From NCBI RefSeq assembly GCF_021266465.1, contig NZ_CP089848.1, forward strand, positions 3,224,001-3,288,000: a stretch of DNA of 64,000 nucleotides, in the 5' to 3' direction. The translations under genes and the position numbers were made by a program. A model generated the notes under the pieces. The model was not told the origin of the DNA. It saw only the letters and a list, made by a program, of their open reading frames with translations, and searched no databases. Positions 51,416 to 60,881 of the stretch are shown one piece after another (position 1 is the first letter of the stretch; every line of letters begins with the position of its first letter). The stretch comes from Paralcaligenes sp. KSB-10. Its GTDB lineage: Bacteria > Pseudomonadota > Gammaproteobacteria > Burkholderiales > Burkholderiaceae_B.

Positions 51416-52104
51416 GGATGTTTTGGTATATAAAGACGCCGTCTATCGGGGCTTGGGGTCAGGACCGGCACGGCGTGCTTGATCCGGATCTACCTCGTCC
51501 AGGCGGGCGTCGGGCCAAACTCGCTACGCCGCTGGCGCGGCTACGCTCAAACATGGCCCGCCGACATCCCCCGCCTTCCCTACGGTAGCATCCGGCGCAC
51601 GCCTTACGCCGGTCCTGACCCCAAGCCCCGATAGACGGCTCGCGTAATGGCTTGCCTGGAACAAACGTGCCTGCACCCATACCTCTATCGCGTGGCCACT
51701 ACACCACGATGTGCCAAACCCTGGATTTACTAAGCGCCCGACGCTTCAACGTCTCTCTCTATGTATTTCCTCAACGCAAGCCGCAGGGTGGGTGGTGCTG
51801 TGTAGTCCGGCGGTAGTCCAGCGCCGGGTGCTGACGAAGGGAAGGCGGGGGCTTTCGGCGGGCGCTGTCTGAGCCCGGCCTCGCGAGGCCGGGCGAGTTC
51901 GCCCGACGCCCGCCTGGACGAGGCAGACCCGGGCAGTCGGGGCGCGTAGCGCCACGACCGCTGGACGTGCCGGACTACACAGCACCGCCCACCCTGCGGC
52001 GTCTTTATAGAATTAACCGCCGCCAACACAACAACGCACAGTCCAAAAGCCACAGATCAAGCCCAAAAACGGCTCAAAACAAAAGTCTCTGAACCGCGTT
52101 CAGC
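51416..52104 (-). repeat. Composite palindromic repeat, copy 3 (inverted, ends truncated)
   Basis: About 689 bp in opposite orientation to copies 1 and 2. R2 at 51438-51639 (25-bp perfect arms), R1 at 51780-52000 (32-bp arms, one mismatch) with a central 22-bp perfect palindrome at 51873-51894. Its R2 central hairpin has the same sequence as in copy 1. The outer ends seen in the other copies, including the terminal inverted repeats, are missing on both sides. The element runs into the 3' end of the O-methyltransferase gene, whose TGA stop at 52100-52102 lies within repeat sequence. Confidence 0.88.
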
Positions 52105-52768
52105 CCGTCACCATCGCCAAGGAAAAACCATCCCAGCCCTTGCTGCCTACCGTCTGCACAGCGGTAGCCGTCAGGCGCGGGCTGGTGGCCATAAGTTCGC
52201 AGAACCGCCGCACACCCCGCACACTGGGATCATTGCTGGATGCATTGACGACTTCCCCCTTGCGCACCACGTTGTCGCCAATTATGACCGTTCCAGCCCT
52301 GGACAGCGCCAGCGACAATTCCAGATACTGAGGATTGTGTTCTTTATCAGCATCGATAAAGATCAAGTCAAACGGCTCTTCCCCATGCTCGACCATCTTG
52401 CGCAGGCTATCCAGGGCCGGGCCCACCCTGATTTCCACCTTGCCGGATTCCCCCACAAGCGCTATGTTTTGGGCCGCAAGCGCCGCGTACGATCCATCCA
52501 GCTCCAAACTTACCAGCTTGCCTTGCTCGGGCAAGGCCCGCGCCAGCCAGATCGTGCTGTAGCCCCCCAAAGTGCCAATTTCAAGAATGCGCCGCGCCGC
52601 TTTCATCAGTGCCAGCAAATACAGAAGCTTTCCCTGATTGGGAGCCACATTGATCGCCGGCAACTGCGCCTGCCCGCTATGAGCCAGCACCGTATCGAGC
52701 GAGGGATCCGGCTCCAGCAAAAGATCCGTAAAGTAGCTGTCGACCGAAGTCCATTGCGCCTGATCCAT
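52100..52768 (-). CDS. Class I SAM-dependent O-methyltransferase (catechol type)
   Basis: 222 residues of the Methyltransf_3 family. SAM-binding motif RILEIGTLGGYSTIWLARAL at about residue 57-76, LVSLELDGSYAALAAQNI and the metal-binding FIDADKEHNPQYLE. Mg-dependent methylation of catechol-like hydroxyls. The start at 52768 (MDQAQW) has GGAG 7 nt upstream; the frame is open to 52801. Its proximity to a catechol-degrading cluster may be coincidence. Divergent from the thioesterase gene. Confidence 0.9.
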   Translation of the reverse strand: MDQAQWTSVDSYFTDLLLEPDPSLDTVLAHSGQAQLPAINVAPNQGKLLYLLALMKAARRILEIGTLGGYSTIWLARALPEQGKLVSLELDGSYAALAAQNIALVGESGKVEIRVGPALDSLRKMVEHGEEPFDLIFIDADKEHNPQYLELSLALSRAGTVIIGDNVVRKGEVVNASSNDPSVRGVRRFCELMATSPRLTATAVQTVGSKGWDGFSLAMVTG

Positions 52769-52955
52769 AAAATGCTCCGTAAAGTCGTACACGAAATCCA
52801 CGAACAGGCGTTCCCGGAAAACCCAGGCCGCCCCGAAAATAATACTATTACCGATATCACAATATGATGACCGGATTGGGGCTGGGATAATTCAGCAGAA
52901 TCGGCAATCCATGCAAACCCGGCCACCGAATCACCCGAAAACCAGAGGATCAACA

Positions 52956-53408
52956 ATGTCGTCACCCGCATTCAAGCCGGCCCATGCGCAGTACGCGGCG
53001 CGCGTCAGGGAAAGTTTCGCCCGGCAACGCGTCATGGTTACCATCGGCGCCGAACTGCTCTCGGTCTCCGCGGGCCACGTCGAAATCGGCCTTCCCTACA
53101 ACGCCGAACTGACCCAGCAAAACGGCTTTATCCATGCCGGCATTACGACGACCATAGCCGACAGCGCCGGAGGCTACGCGGCGTTGAGCCTGTTTCAAGA
53201 CAATGAAGATGTCCTGACAACCGAACTCAAACTGAACCTGCTGGCACCCGCCGACGGCGAACGTTTCGTCGCCACCGGCAAGGTTATCAAGAGCGGCCGC
53301 ACGCTGACCGTCTGCCAGGTGGAAGTTCATGCCTGCAAGGGCGAACGCACCACTTTGTGCGCTTTCGGCATTCTGTCCACGATGCGCCTGCAATCGAAGC
53401 CCGCATAA
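52956..53408 (+). CDS. PaaI-type hot-dog thioesterase
   Basis: 150 residues. Hot-dog fold with the PaaI/4HBT motif LTQQNGFIHAGITTTIADSAGG, in which the Asp or Glu-like residue in IADSAGG is catalytic, and EDVLTTELKLNLLAPADGE. Hydrolyses a CoA thioester, probably aromatic or short acyl. The ATG at 52956 starts the fold; an in-frame ATG at 52911 is less likely. No phenylacetate genes lie next to it. Confidence 0.88.
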   Translation: MSSPAFKPAHAQYAARVRESFARQRVMVTIGAELLSVSAGHVEIGLPYNAELTQQNGFIHAGITTTIADSAGGYAALSLFQDNEDVLTTELKLNLLAPADGERFVATGKVIKSGRTLTVCQVEVHACKGERTTLCAFGILSTMRLQSKPA

Positions 53409-53658
53409 GCTCGACCGAACCTCGCCATCCGGCATACCGGCGTTTTATCTCCTGTTGCAGGCCCGACATCCCTGAATATAGGAGCTTATTCATATAGACA
53501 AACCCTAATTTCAGGCTCAACATGGGGCATACCCCAAGGCAAAATCATTGACGTTTAAAGCATGGCATGGCTAACATCGTTCGTTATCGAAATATGCGGT
53601 ACACGCGAACGAACTTGCCCCAAAAGGACCGCGCCGGCCGTGCAGGAGAATTTTTGAA

Positions 53659-54807
53659 GTGAAGCCTCAGTCTTTGGACATGATTACCAAGCTGGTCGGG
53701 TTCGACACCGTCTCGCGCAACTCCAACCTCCCCCTGATTCATTACATCAGGGACTACCTCGCCCTGCATGGCGTGCAAAGCCACATAATCAGCAACTCCA
53801 AGGGCGACAAGGCCAATCTGTTCGCCACGGTCGGCCCCAATGTTGAAGGCGGCATCGTGCTTTCCGGCCATACCGATGTGGTGCCGGTCGATGGCCAGCC
53901 CTGGGACACAGACCCCTTCCAGGTCCTGCAGAAAGATGGCCGGCTATACGGCCGCGGCACCTGCGACATGAAGGCTTTTTCCGCCATTGCGCTGGCCCTG
54001 GTGCCGGACATGGTCAAAAAGAACCTGAAGCGCCCGATTCATTTTGCGCTGAGCTACGACGAGGAAATCGGCTGCGTCGGCGCCCCCTCTCTTATCGAGC
54101 GCCTGTCCATCGCCGCCGCCAAACCCAGCGCCGTCATTGTGGGCGAACCCACCAGCATGCAGCCCATCGTGGCCCACAAGGGCATCGCCGCCCTGCGCAC
54201 CACGGTCATCGGGCACGAGGCCCATTCAAGCCAGGTGCAAAACGGGGTCAGCGCCGTTACGATAGCCGCCAAGCTCATTGCCTTCATCGACGGCATGATG
54301 GCTGAAAACAAGGCGGCAGCCGATCCCGCGTGCCAGTTCGTACCCCCCTACACGACGCTGCACGTGGGGATCGTCAATGGCGGCACGGCCCTGAACATTA
54401 TTTCCCGCGAATGCACATTCACCTGGGACATACGCGCCCTGCCCGGCGACAACTGGCGAAAATACCTCGACCGCCTCAACGCGTATGCGCAAAGCCTGCT
54501 GCCCGATATGCAAGCCATTGCACCCGACACCTCCATCAGCACGGAAATCTTCGCGGATGCCCCTCCCTTGCAGGATAACGGCGGCGCGGCCCAGGAAATC
54601 GCCTTTCATCTCTCCGGCTGCCGGTGCGGCGGTGTGGTCCCTTATGCCGCCGAAGGAGGACAGTTCCAGGAGAAAGGATTCGCCACCGTATTGTGCGGCC
54701 CGGGATCCATCGACCAGGCCCACAAGCCCAACGAATATATCGAGGTTTCGCAGGTTCAGGAATGCGAGGTTTTCCTGGAAAAACTGATCGATCAATTGGC
54801 TGCATAG
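53659..54807 (+). CDS. M20-family deacylase (acetylornithine deacetylase ArgE-like)
   Basis: 382 residues from a GTG with AGGAG 13 nt upstream. M20 peptidase features: VLSGHTDVVPVDGQPWDTD (metal His/Asp), GRGTCDMKAFSAIAL, ALSYDEEIGCVGAP (catalytic Glu), EPTSMQPIVAHKG and the dimerisation domain with GHEAHSSQVQNGVSAV. Removes an acyl group from an N-acyl amino acid or cleaves a dipeptide. Arginine synthesis in this family often uses ArgJ, and the peptide ABC transporter that follows suggests processing of imported N-acyl or peptide substrates. Confidence 0.88.
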   Translation: MKPQSLDMITKLVGFDTVSRNSNLPLIHYIRDYLALHGVQSHIISNSKGDKANLFATVGPNVEGGIVLSGHTDVVPVDGQPWDTDPFQVLQKDGRLYGRGTCDMKAFSAIALALVPDMVKKNLKRPIHFALSYDEEIGCVGAPSLIERLSIAAAKPSAVIVGEPTSMQPIVAHKGIAALRTTVIGHEAHSSQVQNGVSAVTIAAKLIAFIDGMMAENKAAADPACQFVPPYTTLHVGIVNGGTALNIISRECTFTWDIRALPGDNWRKYLDRLNAYAQSLLPDMQAIAPDTSISTEIFADAPPLQDNGGAAQEIAFHLSGCRCGGVVPYAAEGGQFQEKGFATVLCGPGSIDQAHKPNEYIEVSQVQECEVFLEKLIDQLAA

Positions 54808-54978
54808 CAGGCCGCAAACCAGGCAGGTACACGCACCCGCCGCAAGTGATTCAAATTCTGGAGACCCCGGTAGCTTCGATCTCCAGCAAAAAGTACCTTC
54901 GACAAGGCTACCCGCGTTATCGAAGCCCCATGAAAACTGTGTCAAACGATAAAACACATTATTGGCAGGAGACCCTCG

Positions 54979-56583
54979 ATGAAATTTTCCAAATTGTTCC
55001 AACATACGGCTATTGCCGCCACGCTTGCCCTCAGTGCGGGTTTGAGCCATTCCGTCGAAGCCAAGACGCTGCACTGGGCCTATCAGGGCGACATGATGTC
55101 CCTGGACCCCATGTCACTGAATGAAACCTTCACGCTAGGCTTCCAGGGCTGGTTCTACGAAACCCTGGCGGGCTACGACAAAAACCTGAAACTGGTCCCC
55201 ATGCTGGCCGAAAAATGGGAAAACCCCGAGCCCACAAAATGGATTTTTCATCTGCGCAAGGGGGTAAAGTTCCACGACGGCAGCCCCTTTACCGCCGATG
55301 ATGTCATTTTTTCGTGGAAACGCAGCCTGACCCCGGGCTCCGACATGAAAGGCTACGGCGCCAAGGCCAAAGACGTCAAGAAAATCGACGACTACACCGT
55401 CGAGGTCACCACCCCGGGGCCCAATCCCATCCTGCCGCGCGACTGGACCTTCCTCTACATCATGAGCAAGACCTGGGCGGAAAAAAATAAAACCACAGAA
55501 GCCACCAACGTGAAGGGCGGCGAAAGCAATTACGCCAATATGCACGAAGACGGCACAGGCCCATTCATGGTTGTCGATCGCCAGCCCGACGTCAAAACCA
55601 CATTGAAACGCTTCGACGGGTACTGGAACAAGAACATGCCCACCAATGTCACCGACATTGTCTTCCAGCCCATTACACAAGAATCGACTCGCGTCGCCGC
55701 GCTGATCTCGGGCGAAATGGACATCGTGCAGCCCGTGCCCGTGCAAGACTGGCCGCGCCTGCAGAAAGAGCCCAATGTCCGCGTCCTGAACGAGCCCGAG
55801 GCCCGCGCCATCTTCATCGGCATGGACCAGCACCGCGACGAACTGCTGTTCTCCAACGTCAAAGGCAAGAATCCGTTCAAGGATATACGAGTCCGCGAAG
55901 CGGTCGTCCGGGCCGTCGACACCAACGTGATCAATAAAAAAATCATGCGCGGCGCCGCAAAGCCCCTGGGCACACTCATCGCCGACAAAATCAACGGCTA
56001 CGACGAGTCTTTCGGCAAGCCTTATAAACCCGATGTGGCAAAGGCCAAGAAGCTGCTGGCCGAAGCGGGCTACCCCAACGGTTTCGAAGTGCAAATGGAT
56101 TGCCCCAACGACCGTTATGTCAACGACGAAAAAGTCTGCCAGGCCGTTGCCAGCATGCTGGCGCGCGTGGGCATCAAGATCGACCTGCTGGCACAAACCA
56201 AGTCCAAGTATTTTGCCAAGGTCCTGCTGCAGGCCGGCAACAACACCAGCATGTATCTTTTAGGCTGGACTCCCAGCTCGATCGATGCCGATAATTCGCT
56301 GGTCAACCTGGTTTCCTGCCGCAATCCCAAGACGGCCGCCGGGCAATTCAATCTGGGCGGCTACTGCAATCCCAAGATCGATGCCATCACCGCCAAGGTC
56401 GAATCCGAAACCGACCAGGTCAAGCGCAATGCCCTGATCAAAGAGGCATTCACCATGTTGCGCAACGACTACGGCTATCTGCCTCTGCACCAGCAGCCGA
56501 TGTCCTGGGGCGTGCGCAAAGGCATCAAAGTGGCACAACGTGCGGATGACGTGCTCGACATCCGCAACGTCGTCATGCCCTAG
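54979..56583 (+). CDS. ABC transporter substrate-binding protein (peptide type, SBP_bac_5)
   Basis: 534 residues. Sec signal peptide MKFSKLFQHTAIAATLALSA to about HSVEA-KTLHWAY, then the DppA/OppA-type fold: WAYQGDMMSLDPMSLNE, WIFHLRKGVKFHDGSPFTAD, DVIFSWKRSLTPGSD and the C-terminal YLLGWTPSSIDADNSLVN. Periplasmic capture of peptides or similar ligands for the permease that follows. GGAG precedes the ATG. It is 171 bp after the M20 gene. Confidence 0.93.
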   Translation: MKFSKLFQHTAIAATLALSAGLSHSVEAKTLHWAYQGDMMSLDPMSLNETFTLGFQGWFYETLAGYDKNLKLVPMLAEKWENPEPTKWIFHLRKGVKFHDGSPFTADDVIFSWKRSLTPGSDMKGYGAKAKDVKKIDDYTVEVTTPGPNPILPRDWTFLYIMSKTWAEKNKTTEATNVKGGESNYANMHEDGTGPFMVVDRQPDVKTTLKRFDGYWNKNMPTNVTDIVFQPITQESTRVAALISGEMDIVQPVPVQDWPRLQKEPNVRVLNEPEARAIFIGMDQHRDELLFSNVKGKNPFKDIRVREAVVRAVDTNVINKKIMRGAAKPLGTLIADKINGYDESFGKPYKPDVAKAKKLLAEAGYPNGFEVQMDCPNDRYVNDEKVCQAVASMLARVGIKIDLLAQTKSKYFAKVLLQAGNNTSMYLLGWTPSSIDADNSLVNLVSCRNPKTAAGQFNLGGYCNPKIDAITAKVESETDQVKRNALIKEAFTMLRNDYGYLPLHQQPMSWGVRKGIKVAQRADDVLDIRNVVMP

Positions 56584-56673
56584 CAGTCTGGACGGCATGC
56601 CGGCTCCCGGTGGCTGCCCTCAGGCAGCTTTCCGGGAGATGTTTTACGCTCGTCGCCATTAAAGACCATCATC

Positions 56674-57645
56674 ATGCTGAATTTCATTGCACGACGAATT
56701 TTCCAATCCATTTTCGTCATGCTGGCTGTCGGTTTCATCGCATTCGCGATGTTCCGCTACGTCGGCGACCCCATCAATAACCTGGTGGGCCAGGACACCA
56801 CCATCGCGCAACGCGAAGAGCTCAAAAAGCAACTTGGGCTCGACGACCCGTTTCTGGTCCAGTATGTGCGTTTCATCAACAAGGCGGCGCACGGCGACTT
56901 CGGGTCTTCCTATCGCCAGCGCCGCCCTGTCAGCGAGCTCATCGCAAGCCGCATGCCGGCCACGCTGGAATTGTCTTTTGTCTCGGCATTGATCGCCCTG
57001 TTCCTGGGCATTCCCATGGGAATCTATACCGCGCTCAAGCGCCGCGGCCTGCTGTCGCACACCTTCATGACCGTCTCGCTCATCGGCATCTCGCTGCCCA
57101 CTTTCCTGATCGGCATATTGATGATCCTGGTGTTCGGCGTATTGCTGCGCTGGCTGCCCAGTTTCGGGCGTGGCGATGTCGTGCAACTGGGATGGTGGTC
57201 GACGGGCTTCCTGACAAAAAGCGGCTGGCTGTCGCTGATCATGCCGGCCTTCACCCTGGCCCTGTTCCAGATGACGCTCATCATGCGGCTGGTACGCGCC
57301 GAAATGCTGGAGGTCATGCAGACCGATTTCATCAAATTCGCCCGCGCCCGCGGCCTGCCCGAGCGCATGATCAATTTCCGCCACGCGCTGAAAAACACGC
57401 TGGTGCCCGTCATCACGATTACCGGCCTGCAACTGGGCTCGATCATTGCCTTTTCCATCATCACCGAAACGGTTTTCCAGTGGCCCGGCATGGGCCTGCT
57501 GTTCATTCAATCGATAGGCTCGGTCGACATCCCGGTCATGGCCGCCTACCTGCTGCTGATCGCCTTCTTTTTCGTGATCATCAATCTCATCGTCGACTTG
57601 TTGTATTTCGCGGTCGACCCCAGACTGCGCGTCCAAAGAAACTAG
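56674..57645 (+). CDS. ABC transporter permease (DppB-like)
   Basis: 323 residues, about 6 membrane helices. The N-terminal helix ARRIFQSIFVMLAVGFIAFA and the long periplasmic loop are typical of DppB. The EAA-loop contact with the ATPase reads KFARARGLPERMINFRHALK before NTLVPVITITGLQLG. Inner-membrane channel half, paired with the next gene. Confidence 0.93.
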   Translation: MLNFIARRIFQSIFVMLAVGFIAFAMFRYVGDPINNLVGQDTTIAQREELKKQLGLDDPFLVQYVRFINKAAHGDFGSSYRQRRPVSELIASRMPATLELSFVSALIALFLGIPMGIYTALKRRGLLSHTFMTVSLIGISLPTFLIGILMILVFGVLLRWLPSFGRGDVVQLGWWSTGFLTKSGWLSLIMPAFTLALFQMTLIMRLVRAEMLEVMQTDFIKFARARGLPERMINFRHALKNTLVPVITITGLQLGSIIAFSIITETVFQWPGMGLLFIQSIGSVDIPVMAAYLLLIAFFFVIINLIVDLLYFAVDPRLRVQRN

Positions 57646-57658
57646 AAGGTCTCCCACA

Positions 57659-58576
57659 ATGGCCAAAAACACCTGGTCCCGCTTTTATAACAGCGATATT
57701 TTTTACAGCTTTACTCATTCGCCCGCGGCCATGATCTCGGCGTTGGTGGCGCTGGTCATCATTCTGGGCGCGGTGTGCGCCCCCCTGGTGGCGCCGCACA
57801 ACCCCTTCGACCTGGCATCGGTGAATCTGCTCGACGCCAATAATCCGCCTGCCTGGACGGCCGACGGCAGCTCGCAGTTTCTGCTGGGCACCGACGACCA
57901 GGGGCGCGACATCCTGTCGGCGATCCTGTACGGCTCGCGCATTTCATTGCTGGTCGGGCTGGCCTCGGTCTTTTTTTCCCTGGTCATCGGCGTCACGCTG
58001 GGCCTGATCAGCGGCTATGCGGGCGGCCGCGTCGACAGCGTCATCATGCGCATTGCCGATGTCCAGCTGTCGTTTCCAGCCATACTGATCGCGCTGCTCG
58101 TCGACGGGATCGCCCGCGGCCTGCTGCCCCGCGATGCGCAGGACAGCCTGTCTTTGTATGTGCTTATTTTCGCCATCGGCATTTCCGGCTGGGTGCAATA
58201 TGCGCGCACGGTGCGCGGCGCCACCATGGTCGAACGCAACAAGGAATATGTACAGGCCGCGCGCCTGATCGGCATGCGGTCTTTTACCGTCCTGCGGCGT
58301 CACATTCTGCCCAACGTGATGGGGCCGGTTCTGGTGATCGCCACCATCCATCTGGCCGTGGCGATCATTACCGAAGCGACCCTGTCATTTCTCGGCGTCG
58401 GCATCCCGCCCACGACCCCTTCGCTGGGCACCCTGATCCGCATCGGCAACAGTTATCTTTTTTCCGGCGAATGGTGGATTTCGATCTTTCCCGGCGCCGC
58501 CCTGGTACTGCTTGCCCTATCGGTCAATTTACTGGGCGATTGGTTGCGCGATGCGCTCAATCCCAAACTTCGCTGA
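57659..58576 (+). CDS. ABC transporter permease (DppC-like)
   Basis: 305 residues, about 6 membrane helices with an N-terminal OppC_N segment (SPAAMISALVALVIILGAVC). The motif LLGTDDQGRDILSAILYGSR and the EAA loop YVQAARLIGMRSFTVLRRH then ILPNVMGPVL are typical of DppC. Second channel half, 13 bp after the DppB-like gene; the ATPase gene starts 9 bp after its stop. Confidence 0.93.
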   Translation: MAKNTWSRFYNSDIFYSFTHSPAAMISALVALVIILGAVCAPLVAPHNPFDLASVNLLDANNPPAWTADGSSQFLLGTDDQGRDILSAILYGSRISLLVGLASVFFSLVIGVTLGLISGYAGGRVDSVIMRIADVQLSFPAILIALLVDGIARGLLPRDAQDSLSLYVLIFAIGISGWVQYARTVRGATMVERNKEYVQAARLIGMRSFTVLRRHILPNVMGPVLVIATIHLAVAIITEATLSFLGVGIPPTTPSLGTLIRIGNSYLFSGEWWISIFPGAALVLLALSVNLLGDWLRDALNPKLR

Positions 58577-58585
58577 GTGGTTAGC

Positions 58586-60343
58586 ATGGCACTATTGGAT
58601 ATAGAAAAGCTGCACATCGAGTTCGCCAGCCGGCACGGTACGCTGGTGGCGATCAAAAGCCTTACGCTGGCCCTCGAAAAAGGCGAAATCCTCGGCGTGG
58701 TGGGTGAATCGGGCGCCGGAAAATCGACTGTCGGCAACGCCATCATCGGCTTGCTCGAGCCGCCGGGGAAAATGACCGAAGGCGCGGTAAGCCTGGACGG
58801 CAAGCGCATCGATCAACTTCCAGCGCACCAGTTTCGTGAAATTCGCGGCCGCCGCATCAGCATGATTTTCCAGGATCCTTTAACGTCGCTGGACCCGCTT
58901 CAAACCATAGAAAGCCAGCTGATAGAAACCATGCAGGTGCACCTGGGCCTGTCGCACCATCAGGCGCGCGACCGGGCCATCGAAATGCTGCAAAGCGTAG
59001 GCATCCCCGAGCCTGAAATGCGCCTGCAGCAATACCCCCACCAGTTCTCGGGGGGGATGCGCCAACGTGTCGTGATTGCGCTGGCCCTGTGCTGCGAGCC
59101 CGAAGTCATTATTGCCGACGAGCCCACCACAGCGCTGGACGTCTCGATCCAGGCGCAAATCCTTGACCTGCTGCGCAAGCTGTGCAAGGAAAAACAGGTC
59201 GGGATGATCCTGATTACCCACGATATGGGGGTCATCGCCGAAATTACCGATCGGGTTGCCGTGTTGTATCGCGGCAATCTGGTCGAACAGGGGCCTACCC
59301 AGAAAATTCTGGGCAATCCGGACCACCCTTACACCAAGAGCCTGATTTCGGCGGTTCCGCGTTCCGATATCAAACTACGCCGCTTCCCCATGGTGACGTA
59401 TATCGAAGATGTGCAGGCGCCCACCAAAAAAGAACTCGACATCGCCACTCACTGGCTTGGACAGCATCGCGACTTCGGCCTCCACGGCGACACGCCCCTG
59501 GTGGAAACCCGCGACCTGGGAATACGCTTTGTCCTGAAAAATGCATTCCTCAAAAAGAATCGCTACATGCTCGATGCCGTCAAGAACGTCAGCTTTGCAA
59601 TCAATGAAGGCGAAGTATTCGGGCTGGTCGGCGAGTCCGGTTCGGGCAAATCGACCATTGCGCGCCTGATCGCCGGTTTGTACAAGGCCAGCAGCGGCTC
59701 GGTCATTTTCAACGATACCAACGTCACCCAGCTCAAGGACGAAGCCTCGCTCAACGCCTTCCGGCGCCAGATCCAGATGGTGTTTCAGGACCCATATTCC
59801 TCACTCAACCCCCGGATGCGCATTCTCGACATCGTGGCCGAACCCATACGTTTTCACAAATTGACTGCCAATGAGGCGCAAACGCGCGCCATCGTCGGCG
59901 ATCTGCTCGATTACGTCGGGCTTGGAGAGCAGGCCCTCAAGCGTTTCCCGCACGAATTCTCGGGCGGGCAGCGCCAACGGATCTGCATCGCCCGCGCCTT
60001 GGCAACCCGGCCGCGCTTCCTGATTTGCGACGAGCCCACCTCGGCGCTCGATGTATCCATTCAGGCCCAGATCCTGAACCTGCTCAAGGATCTGCAGGAA
60101 AAGCTGAAGCTCACGATTTTATTCATCAGCCACGACTTGCCGGTCATACGCCAGATGTGCGACCGGGTCGGTGTAATGCGCCACGGGGAACTGCTCGAGG
60201 TCGCCGACACGGAAACGCTTTTTTCCGATCCACAGCATGAATACACCAAGCAACTGCTGTCGCTGATGCCTACACTGAATTTCCTGTCGCGCGAGGGGCT
60301 GGAAGTCGAGGCGGAAACGCCTGTCGCCATACTGCCGGCCTGA
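58586..60343 (+). CDS. Fused double ATP-binding subunit of the peptide ABC transporter (DppDF/GsiA-like)
   Basis: 585 residues with two complete ATPase domains. First: Walker A GESGAGKST, signature FSGGMRQRVV, Walker B VIIADEPTTALD. Second: Walker A GESGSGKST, signature FSGGQRQRICIARAL, Walker B FLICDEPTSALD, plus the oligopeptide-type C-terminal extension after each (EQGPTQKILGNPDHPYTKSL; SDPQHEYTKQLLSL). It replaces the separate DppD and DppF. The start ATG at 58586 is preferred over a GTG at 58577. Powers import through the two permeases. Confidence 0.94.
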   Translation: MALLDIEKLHIEFASRHGTLVAIKSLTLALEKGEILGVVGESGAGKSTVGNAIIGLLEPPGKMTEGAVSLDGKRIDQLPAHQFREIRGRRISMIFQDPLTSLDPLQTIESQLIETMQVHLGLSHHQARDRAIEMLQSVGIPEPEMRLQQYPHQFSGGMRQRVVIALALCCEPEVIIADEPTTALDVSIQAQILDLLRKLCKEKQVGMILITHDMGVIAEITDRVAVLYRGNLVEQGPTQKILGNPDHPYTKSLISAVPRSDIKLRRFPMVTYIEDVQAPTKKELDIATHWLGQHRDFGLHGDTPLVETRDLGIRFVLKNAFLKKNRYMLDAVKNVSFAINEGEVFGLVGESGSGKSTIARLIAGLYKASSGSVIFNDTNVTQLKDEASLNAFRRQIQMVFQDPYSSLNPRMRILDIVAEPIRFHKLTANEAQTRAIVGDLLDYVGLGEQALKRFPHEFSGGQRQRICIARALATRPRFLICDEPTSALDVSIQAQILNLLKDLQEKLKLTILFISHDLPVIRQMCDRVGVMRHGELLEVADTETLFSDPQHEYTKQLLSLMPTLNFLSREGLEVEAETPVAILPA

Positions 60344-60507
60344 GTGAATACTTCGTCATATTCGGGAAATTCACGGTTTTTTAACTTTTTGACACTAAAT
60401 TTGTAAGTGGGTGCTAGACGACCTGGCATCCCGCCCCTATGATTGACGCACTTGGATAGCTCGTGCTGTCTATCACATTCAGCAGTCATTCTTCTCAAAG
60501 GATCGCC

Positions 60508-60756
60508 ATGGGTATTATCAGCATGATCATCGTCGGCTTTATCGTAGGCCTGATTGCCAGGGCCATTATGCCGGGCGAGCAGAAACTTGGCCTCATCATG
60601 ACCGCCATTCTGGGTATCGTCGGCGCCATTGTTGCCGGCTACCTGGGGCAGGCGCTAGGATGGTACACCCCCGGTCAGGGAGCCGGCTGGATCGGCTCGA
60701 TAATCGGTGCCATCATTGTGCTGTTCATCTACGGCCTGGTCGTCAAAAAAAGCTAG
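60508..60756 (+). CDS. GlsB/YeaQ/YmgE-family stress-response membrane protein
   Basis: 82 residues, three short Gly-rich membrane helices: MGIISMIIVGFIVGLIARAI, MPGEQKLGLIMTAILGIVGA and GWIGSIIGAIIVLFIYGLVV. The family (transglycosylase-associated) is induced by general stress; the molecular role is unknown. AAAGGA precedes the ATG at 60508; an upstream frame to 60463 is not conserved. A strong terminator follows. Confidence 0.92.
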   Translation: MGIISMIIVGFIVGLIARAIMPGEQKLGLIMTAILGIVGAIVAGYLGQALGWYTPGQGAGWIGSIIGAIIVLFIYGLVVKKS

Positions 60757-60768
60757 CTTCCCGCTGGT

Positions 60769-60810
60769 GCCAGCAAAAAGGGCACTCGCCGGAGTGCCCT
60801 TTTTGCTGGC
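60769..60810 (+). terminator. Strong bidirectional hairpin terminator
   Basis: Perfect 18-bp stem (60769-60786 with 60793-60810) and a 6-nt loop, with an A-run in the left arm and T-run in the right arm, so it can terminate in both directions. It lies 12 bp after the YeaQ-type gene. Confidence 0.85.
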
Positions 60811-60881
60811 TGCGGCGACTGTGCCCTACAGGGCCGATACAATAGTCGGGTTTCGAACAACGGTTACCCATGGGAGATTTA

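Noticed and set aside
56659-57672. 337-codon minus-strand ORF
   Set aside because: Antisense to the DppB-like permease; Gln/His/Asp-rich low-complexity translation typical of the reverse of a membrane protein.
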